Source of the DNA: Pararge aegeria
Taxonomy: Eukaryota; Arthropoda; Insecta; Lepidoptera; Nymphalidae
Direction: 5' to 3'
DNA length: 64,000 nt
Assembly (NCBI RefSeq): GCF_905163445.1
Contig: NC_053195.1
Coordinates: forward strand, 2,408,501-2,472,500
Below the pieces are notes generated by a model that worked only from the letters and a program-made list of their open reading frames with translations, made no database searches and was not told the DNA's origin. A program made the position numbers and the translations under genes. Shown here in pieces: positions 56,741 through 64,000 of the stretch; position 1 is the stretch's first letter; every line of letters begins with the position of its first letter.

Positions 56741-57127
56741 CCCCCTTATGGTAAGAAAACCATGGCCGATAAACAAAGCAACACTTCGCAGCGCATGCAA
56801 GTAAAACTTCATCAACCTAAGGCGAAGATGTTGATGAAGTCTCATGTGCCTGTAATAACACCGGCAACCACGCCCTTCAGACCGGAACACATCAATGCCG
56901 GCAGAAATAAGCTTGTGTAAGTGTAGCGTAGGTATAAAATTAAACGTTATACACGGTATAAATTTGTCTCGTCGTCGCCGATTATAGTAAAAAAAAAAAA
57001 GCCTGGAATACATGGTACATAATGGACTTCCGAGAAAGTACGTCTGCTTTTTCCAACGAGTTTGTCGTTTCTTGCGATGTGACTCCATGTCTGATCGGGT
57101 GACAATGATTTGTTAATATGCAAGTAT

Positions 57128-57396
57128 GTAGTCTTGACTGCAATCTCACCTGCTACCAAGTGATGGTGCAGTTAAAGGTGGTATCGGCCACCTGTTAGGG
57201 GCATGGCAGTTAAATTGAACCCTAATCGTTTTCTACGCGACATCGTACTAGAACGCTAAATCGCTTAGCAGCACGTCTTTAATAGACCATACCAGAGAAA
57301 ATTCTGAAATGATAAAATCCCAAATTACCCCAGATTGATGGAAGCCGGGACTTTCTACTTAAAATCACAGCGCTTACCGCTGCGCCAGCGAAGTGA
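57128..57396 (-). mobile_element. tRNA-derived SINE, family 2
   Basis: On the minus strand it has a CGCTGGCGCAGCGGTAAGCG head and a degenerate B box, then GTTCTAGTACGATGTCGCG and CCAAGTGATGGTGC-type tail blocks (read in plus). Confidence 0.72.
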
Positions 57397-57784
57397 TCAT
57401 TCTAGTAGTGAAAGCGCAATAATGGACCCTAAGAATAACCCTAGAATCATGTCGCCGGGCTTGCGTGGGCCACACAACTTTGAGAATTCAGCAGTTTTTA
57501 GGCATTCGTTCAATTCTGTGAACGTTGGGATCACTGAATGGAACGAATGCCTCGATTTAGGTTCTCCTAAATACTATCCAACTTGACGACTTGAAGGTGA
57601 AAAGGGTTTAATTGGACAAAGTGTCATAAGTAGCCTAATAGAAACCTCTTCTTCTTCGGGATTCTTATCGCATATTAGCTAATTTTTTGTTGGAATTTGT
57701 CCACCTCAGGGTTTTCTGACCATAATATTACAAATCAATTCCAAACTAGGAACAAAGTGGCATTTTCCCTCAGGCAGGAAACAA

Positions 57785-58165
57785 AAATTATATCCCCCGA
57801 TTATATCCCCTGACGATGGACATAATTAACATGTCCACCAGCTAAAGCGAAATAGGAGAAGTTCACCCCCGTTCACATATATGCATTATTTGGATATTAT
57901 TTTCACTTGTGCGCCAATGCTTTGAGAGTTATTGGATAGAAGCAGGCGTTACTTTGCGGAAATCCATGATATATTATCGAAATTAAGCTTAATTTGCTAT
58001 ACTCCGCGAAAAGCAGGAGAATCTGTATGGTGTTATTTATAATTTCTTCAATCCTTATACTCCTCACTAAACAGATCTTTGGAGCTTTGACAGTTGATAA
58101 AGCTGTCGGAGAAGATAATTTTTTATTCTTTCCCTGGGGAGATAATTGTCTCCTGCCCATGCCAG
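57785..58165. repeat. Mosaic of two interspersed repeats
   Basis: 57787-57870 has TATATCCCCCGATTATATCC and CATGTCCACCAGCTAAAGCG (3170-type). 57930-58085 has GGATAGAAGCAGGCGTTACT, GCTTAATTTGCTATACTCCG and CTTATACTCCTCACTAAACA (7805-type, reversed). 58115-58160 returns to the first family (TGTCTCCTGCCCATGCCAGC), so the second repeat is nested in the first. Confidence 0.55.
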
Positions 58166-58667
58166 CCGTGCTGATTGCTAAAGCTGATATAGATCTTCGC
58201 GACACTAAACTAAATATGATAATTGATTTTATTAGCAGGTGTATTATACACCTACTATTCAAATGTATTGAATGTCCCAGTTCAAAACAATTAAATTCAT
58301 CTTAACTTGATATATTGACTTATCATTCGATATGACTGATAAATGATAACTGATAGCTTATCAACTACCTTAATCCTATTATCACCATATCACTTAGAGA
58401 TTATGTCAATATTGTTAATACGTCATTATGAATATTTAACGTTTTGTGATTACTTAATCTCCTTTAATACATTAAAGTAATACTTAAAAGATAACATTAC
58501 TTAAGATAGTCACGCATATTTTGAGTGGTTTGTTATTGTTTTGTTTGTGGGTGGAGATTTTTACATACAGAATATGAAGACTTACACAGACTGATCGAAT
58601 AGCTCGGGCGATCAATTGGGGGATGTCGTGCTACAGAATGTAGCGATATAAGACCCCCTACTATCTA

Positions 58668-58820
58668 CATTACCGGCCCACTACAGGGCACGAGTTCTCC
58701 TTCCACAATGAGAAGTGGTTAAGCCGTAGTCCAGCACGCTGGCCCAGTGCGGATTGGTGGACAACAACACACAACTTTGAGAACATTATGTACTTTTAGG
58801 CATGCAGGTTTCCTCACATA
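58668..58820 (-). mobile_element. SINE family 1 fragment
   Basis: ACATTACCGGCCCACTACAG, GTAGTCCAGCACGCTGGCCC, AGTGCGGATTGGTGGACAAC and AGGCATGCAGGTTTCCTCAC. Confidence 0.78.
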
Positions 58821-59480
58821 TAAACGTTCTTCTTCTATTAAAAGAAACTGTATTAAAATCCGTTGCGTACTTTTAAAGATCTAAGCATTTATAGGGACAG
58901 GCATACAGAGGGAAGCGACTTTGGATTCTACTATTTAGTGATATTATTCTTTTTTTATGGAGAAAAGGCGGCTTTATCGCTGCATAGATGGTTACCTACT
59001 CGTAGCCATCTTGGCCACACTAATGTTGCTAATAAAGTATGCACTAAGGGAACGAGCCATTGAACGGTTAAATTGAAATATTGCAAATGGTTAAAGTGAG
59101 CGACGCGTCTCTTCAAACAAAAACAATCGTAAATAATTCAAATGGTATTCTTATCTAATTTGAGTCCTTCCTAAACGGAACTTTGATATCACTAAGCACG
59201 TCATATTTATAAATGCAATAAAATGTGTTTTTTTTATCTATTGGTCTACTCTTGACAACAGTGTTATCTGATGTTCCGATAAAACTAACATAACTACAAA
59301 ACACGATTAAAATTTAAACAGCTGTTAAGTATTTAATTTTTTTAAAAGAACTAAAAAATATATGAATTGGAAAAAAATTAGTGCGGACCCAAATTGGTGT
59401 TCTGATGTGTTTTTTTTCTCCTAACACAAATGAGCTAAGGCTAACCAGTTTGGGTGTTGCAGTTATAAAAATTCATACTT

Positions 59481-59896
59481 CTAATCGGTTTCTACGCGAC
59501 ATTGTACAAGAACACTAAGTAAATAAATGAATAGAAATACTACGACAATACACACATCGCCATCTAGCCCCTAAGTAGCTTGCGTTATGGGTACCTAATA
59601 AGATATGATGAATATTTTTTTGAATAATACATAAATACTTATAATATACACATAAACACCCAGTCATGTTCATCAAACAAACATGTTCCAGTTGTTGGAA
59701 TCGAACCCACGGCCATGGACTCAGATAGCCGGGTCGCTGACCACTGCGCAAATCGTTTGAAGTCACGTCATTGGTAACCCAGCCACCGTCTAAGCCTCCC
59801 ACCAGACCAGACCGGAGAAAGATCAGAAAATATAAATTCTCAAATCGAACCTGCAACTTGAAACCAGAGCGCTAACCGTTGCGCCAGGGAGGTCGC
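59481..59896 (-). mobile_element. SINE family 3 nested inside SINE family 2
   Basis: Family-2 text starts at 59481 (TCGGTTTCTACGCGACATTG) and breaks at about 59521. A full family-3 element occupies 59522-59757, with ACTACGACAATACACACATC and GAATCGAACCCACGGCC. Family 2 resumes at 59758 (AGTCACGTCATTGGTAACCC) and ends with its tRNA-like CTAACCGTTGCGCCAGGGAG. Both are on the minus strand. Confidence 0.72.
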
Positions 59897-60620
59897 CATT
59901 TATTTTTATACGTATACGGGTTTAATAATAAAAATAATAAAATATTACCGTGTGTTATGTGTATGTAACTTGAGTTTATATTAAGTACAGCTAATAGTAT
60001 TTATCTGTCTATCTGTTAATATTTCACATTCCAATCTCCTCTATTAGGCCAAGCTGCAGAAAATCTAATCTTGCATATCGTCACGCACCACTTGTGAGCC
60101 AACAGATCAAAGACCCATCATTTTTATTCTACAAGCTACACGCCTAAGAACTGCGACAGTGGGTATCAGATATAGTTGTGCGCCGCCCGATTTGACCTGC
60201 TTACAGGTCGTTTACAGGTTGTAAAGTAATGATATATTTATAAGCTTAAATAAAATCCTTTTAAATAAATCAGTTTTCCAACGCAGAAATATTTTTTTCC
60301 AATCGGGCTGGTAGCTCCTGAGATAAACGGGTCAAATATACATATTCTTTAGCACTCTAAAATTTATAAACATGTAAATATATTATGAACGTATCCATTT
60401 ATACAACATACCGTTTTTTTTACAAGTTTTTTTTTAAACCAAACTCTCTTAATATTTTTAATTCGTTTACTGACTACTAGAAAGTACTACTGGAGAGTAT
60501 GCTGTTTACTAAAACTAATAAACCATTGCACTGATAGTGATAGTTCGTCAATTGTCAGATGAGTTTTTCTCGTTGAGGAGTTCTACAGACTTGGTCTAAT
60601 ACTTATTAGATTATTACCAG

Positions 60621-60744
60621 ACTTGAATAATCCTAACATACCCCACGTTGAATAATACCAACATATTATCCCATGTTGAATAATACCAACATATTATCCC
60701 ATGTTGAATAATACCAACATACAGCATGTTAGTATTATTCAAGT
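60621..60744. repeat. Palindromic array of a 28-bp repeat
   Basis: GTTGAATAATACCAACATAT begins a 28-bp unit repeated at 60647, 60675 and, partly, 60703. The outer ends ACTTGAATAATCCTAACAT (60621) and ATGTTAGTATTATTCAAGT (60726-60744) are inverted copies of the same core, so the block folds into a long hairpin. Confidence 0.82.
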
Positions 60745-61448
60745 TTCTTTAAGAATACAAGGAACCGTAAATTCGGATGGAAATAAACGGTATCGATCAA
60801 AACATACATAAAAACGGGCATAACTGAGAATCATTCTTTAAATTGCTTTGGGGATAATTACGTTCGTAAACCCTGAAGTAATAAAAAATGCCTTACATAA
60901 AATAGGTTATTTATGAAAGTAAAATTCTATCCAGATTATCCGAGCACCTTCAGACGATTTGATTACTAAGACCCAGTGGTCCGATACTTTGAAAAGCGGC
61001 CGTTGCATTTTAAAAGCATCACTAAATATCAAACCAAGGGACGCGTCTTTACTTCTTGCTTAATTAATGCTCGGTGGAGTGAACTCTACGAAATGCTCAC
61101 ACCGTTGCATGGAGATATGATATCTCTATTTCGTTTTCACCTTATGCAATGTTATACACGAGAGAGTGGGACGGAATGATAAATAAACGATAATCAAGTT
61201 CGATTGGGAATGCGCTATGCGATTGATTATTCGTAAGCCTTTAAGATTAGATATCTACCAACGATGGTCGAGACAGTCACGTTATAATACGAGTTATAGC
61301 GTTAAAACGTCGAAGAGTGTTACGTAATAAAATACGTAACGGAAAAACCGTACTTACATTTTTATACCGAACTGTGTGTATGTGAGAATTAATTGTGACG
61401 TTGGATCGTTTATAACACTATTATAAGAAATGCGAATGTGTATGTATG

Positions 61449-61538
61449 ATAAAAAAAAAGCTTGGGTATGAATTGCTTTTACTTCATAGCACAACATTAA
61501 CTAGAATGTGAGATGGTGATAACAAAAAAAGCAGGCCC
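61449..61538 (+). mobile_element. Jockey/CR1-like LINE fragment
   Basis: GATAAAAAAAAAGCTTGGGT, then AGAATGTGAGATGGTGATAA. It matches 8985-9070. Confidence 0.6.
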
Positions 61539-61544
61539 GTCGTA

Positions 61545-62090
61545 CTGTCAGTCACTAAAAAATTTTAACTGCTAAACCACAGTATTAAGAACATACATAT
61601 TCTTTATTCAGCCATTATTGTATGTAGTGTCCAAAATTGTGTGCGCATTGGATAGGAGCTCGACTTCACTTTCGGGGGGCCAAGTTCGAGTCCCAGCACA
61701 CACCTCTAACTTCCGTAAGTTATGTGCGTTTTAAGTAACTAAAATATCACTTGATTCAACGGTGAAGGAAAACAACGTGACCTGCATGCCTGAGAGTTGT
61801 ACATAATGTTCTCAAAGGTGTGTGGAGTCAAACAATCAACACGGGGCTAGCGTGGTGGACTACGGCCTTAAACCCTTCTCTTTTTGGAAGGAGACCCGTG
61901 CTCTGTAGTGTGCCGGTAATTTATGTGATGAGGATGATAAACTGCTAAATGGTATATAGTGCCTAACGAAACAACTCTGTAAGTAAGTAAGTGTAAGTAA
62001 AGTGGTTTTTGACGCTTCAAATTCATGTACCCGTCAGTCGTGTACACGGTTTCTGTACGTTCTTAATTCTGTGGTTGCACTTTGAAACTA
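61545..62090 (+). repeat. Interspersed repeat split by a SINE
   Basis: The 3270-type text AATATTCTTTATTCAGCC-like (61604-61621) is interrupted by SINE family 1 at 61641-61940. It resumes with AAACTGCTAAATGGTATATA and GTCGTGTACACGGTTTCTGT. Confidence 0.55.
61641..61940 (+). mobile_element. tRNA-derived SINE, family 1
   Basis: CCAAGTTCGAGTCCCAGCAC (B box), AAGTTATGTGCGTTTTAAGT, GATTCAACGGTGAAGGAAAA and GGCTAGCGTGGTGGACTACG, ending GTGATGAGGATGAT. Confidence 0.82.
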
Positions 62091-62330
62091 GGCCTGAGAC
62101 ATAAAACAAACAGCATTTAGTAGAGCAAATCGTATCGTTGGTAAACAAATAATAGGTATGCCTGCCTACCGATAACCTAGATACCGAATCGATAGGTTAA
62201 CGTTTACGTAGGAACATGCCAGTTTAATAGATTTTGAAAGACCGTATTCCATGTATTATGGTCTAGATCAATAACAATATGTTTAATAGGTCTGTAATGT
62301 CAGTCACTAAAAAGTGTTATTTTATATTTT

Positions 62331-62466
62331 ATTTTATTCCACTACATAAGTGCTGATGCAGTCTAATACATCGTACCGGAACGCTAAATCGCTTGGCAGC
62401 ACGTCTTTGTCGGTAGGGTGAGTAAGTTAGTATTAGGCACGGCCGAAGCCTTCCACCAGAAAACAA
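62331..62466 (-). mobile_element. SINE family 2, internally deleted
   Basis: TTATTCCACTACATAAGTGC, CTGATGCAGTCTAATACATC, GTACCGGAACGCTAAATCGC and AGCACGTCTTTGTCGGTAGG. Confidence 0.68.
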
Positions 62467-62749
62467 TTTTGGTCTTTAGTCGATTTAAAAAAATATCCAT
62501 ATGTAATATTACGAGGTATGTAAAATTGTTAAATATAAGCTTCAAGTTAAATTATAGTCACAATGATGTGAATAAATAACGTCACCAAAATACTTATTCG
62601 GATGGTAAACCCCTTCAAAGTTAAAAAAACAATCAGACCATCATCATCGGTTCAGATTTGATGGAAAAATGTATATATATATATAATTAACCCTCCTCAA
62701 GAAATCGGTCGATAAAACGTTCGTAAATTATTTTAAATTGTACACGGTT

Positions 62750-63204
62750 GACGCACAATTTAAACGTCCGGTTGGTTGGTCCTTGCGAATCAGCGCCGAA
62801 GTTATTTAGCAAAGCGATGACGTAACGCGCATGCGATATCGCGCTCGCAGACACATAATAGGTGCCCAGTAACATTCCGACCTCTTTACTAATCAGTATT
62901 TGATGATACAACAACTATTATAGAATACAGGAATAAAAAAAATAAAAAAACTGGTTTGTAATCAACAGCTATTCTTACTTCCTTTACTTAACACACCTTA
63001 TAAAATCTCTAGTTAACTAGTACCTAGTGTGTTTTTTTTTTTGTTTCTAACATAAATAATAAACAGTTATTTAACGCGGCTGTATACGTCAGGACTAACG
63101 GTATACGCGAAGCGCGGAGAGAAAGCGTATAGGATTCCATTCAAGTGAAAGCCAGTCAGTGTGCGAGTCGCCTCGTATCGCAGTTATAACCTTAAAAGTT
63201 AAAA
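62750..63204 (+). promoter_or_regulatory. CpG-rich upstream region and 5'UTR of the SDR gene
   Basis: The segment 62750-62860 is CpG-rich and contains a CRE-like TGACGTAA (62818-62825) directly followed by CGCGCATGCGA (62826-62836), a near-match to the NRF-1 site. A second GC-rich patch (63075-63180) contains the arthropod initiator TCAGT at 63156-63160. If it is used, the 5'UTR is about 47 nt with no upstream ATG. A TATA-like GTATAGG lies about 30 bp upstream of it. Use of these sites is inferred only. Confidence 0.4.
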
Positions 63205-63936
63205 ATGTTCGTGATATCATCCGTTGCGATAACAATAACTGTAGCCACGGCTATATACTGGTACGTAAATAGACATAAACCTGTCAAGCACCTACTGAGC
63301 GAAGCAAGATACTTCCTAGATATGCAAGGAGCTGGTGCAGGCGGACTAATCGACGATTGGATCAGCGTACGGTGGAACAAAATAGAGTTGCCAGACGCGA
63401 AAAATAAAATTGCCGTAATAACTGGAGGCGCTAGAGGTATTGGCACCGAAGTTGTAAGAGGCCTTCTAAAGTCAAACGTGACTGTTATAATGGGAGTAAG
63501 AAACCCGGATTCAGTGAAATCAATGGCCAAATCAATGGAAAATGGTGACAAAATACACGCATATAAACTAGACTTGCAATCCCTGAAATCTGTTAAAGAT
63601 TTTGCTGATAATGTACTGGAGAGGTTTCCAGAAATAGATCTATTGGTAAACAATGCAGGAATAATGTTTGGTGATTACAAACTCACGGAAGATGGGTTTG
63701 AAACACAGTTAGCCGTCAACCACTTGAGTCACTTTTATCTAACGCATTTATTGTTGCCAGCATTAAAAAAGGGTGGTAAAGTTGATCCAGCAAGGGTTGT
63801 GAGTGTATCGTCTTGCGGCCATTATCCTGGGAAGATATATTTTGATGATATTAATATGAAGGAGCACTACAATACCACCGCTGCATATGCACAATCTAAA
63901 TTGGCACAGGTAATATTAAACAAGTACATATTATAA
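63205..63936 (+). CDS. Short-chain dehydrogenase/reductase, DHRSX / retinol-dehydrogenase type (first exon, partial)
   Basis: This is an NAD(P)-dependent oxidoreductase with a Rossmann fold. Residues 1-20 form a hydrophobic signal-anchor followed by NRHK, so it is probably attached to the ER membrane. The cofactor motif TGGARGIG is at 73-80, LDLQS around 122-126 (the DL that contacts the adenine), NNAG at 149-152, the VSVSS serine block at 199-203, and the catalytic pair YAQSK (Tyr228, Lys232). DGFETQLAVNHLSHFYLTHL is typical of the DHRSX/RDH11-14 group, which act on retinoids or polyprenols; the substrate here is not known. An in-frame TAA lies 12 nt before the ATG, which supports this start. 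The frame runs to a stop at 63936, only about 243 residues against roughly 320-330 for the family. The exon therefore probably ends at a donor within 63909-63936 and the C-terminal part lies beyond the window. Confidence 0.9.
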   Translation: MFVISSVAITITVATAIYWYVNRHKPVKHLLSEARYFLDMQGAGAGGLIDDWISVRWNKIELPDAKNKIAVITGGARGIGTEVVRGLLKSNVTVIMGVRNPDSVKSMAKSMENGDKIHAYKLDLQSLKSVKDFADNVLERFPEIDLLVNNAGIMFGDYKLTEDGFETQLAVNHLSHFYLTHLLLPALKKGGKVDPARVVSVSSCGHYPGKIYFDDINMKEHYNTTAAYAQSKLAQVILNKYIL

Positions 63937-64000
63937 CAAGAGAAACTGCTTGTGTATATTTGACTATATCCTAAACTAGCTGAAAGTTCTGCTTAAGATA

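Noticed and set aside
57903..58305. Overlapping ORFs of 119 and 103 residues on opposite strands
   Set aside because: Both lie in a repeated sequence seen at 7805, 25865 and 40655, so they are shadows of a non-coding repeat.
62687..62914. 75-residue minus-strand ORF upstream of the SDR gene
   Set aside because: It overlaps a CpG-rich promoter-like region and shows no domain or splice support.

Overview
This window is eukaryotic nuclear DNA, almost certainly from a lepidopteran insect. It is AT-rich, with short exons separated by kilobases of intron. It is saturated with the interspersed repeats typical of butterflies and moths: several tRNA-derived SINE families, jockey/CR1-like and RTE-like LINE 3' ends, Helitrons with the A|TC...CTAG|T signature, and hAT-type miniature elements. 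The commonest SINE resembles one I associate with nymphalid (perhaps satyrine) butterflies, but that is a weak inference. There is no operon, CRISPR array, phage or plasmid structure. Two protein-coding genes can be supported. (1) On the minus strand, three exons (16719-16973, 4342-4548, 478-1072) of a TBC-domain Rab GTPase-activating protein of the TBC1D12/TBC1D14 family. Their splice phases match exactly, and the first junction rebuilds the family signature RPSNLPAK. The 5' exons lie at higher coordinates and were not found; the rest of the TBC domain lies to the left of the window. (2) On the plus strand at the right edge, the first coding exon (from 63205) of a membrane-anchored short-chain dehydrogenase/reductase of the DHRSX / retinol-dehydrogenase type, with a CpG-rich upstream region. 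The two genes have no evident functional link. Layout: 1-17 kb is the 3' half of the TBC gene, with introns full of SINEs, a triplicated LINE fragment and Helitrons. 17-62.7 kb contains no convincing gene and is either the 5' intron(s) of the TBC gene or intergenic. It is a mosaic of repeats with long AT-rich unique stretches (about 32-35, 37.5-38.5, 48-50.6 and 52.2-54.7 kb). 62.7-64 kb is the SDR promoter and first exon. The most notable observations are structural: a 133-bp-offset duplication of a TBC exon end including its splice donor; a four-copy, apparently identical 63-bp minisatellite; hAT-type foldback elements with target-site duplications; Helitrons with canonical ends plus a decayed PIF1-type helicase segment; several perfect hairpins; and nested SINE/LINE insertions. 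I found no clear evidence of an undescribed biological system.
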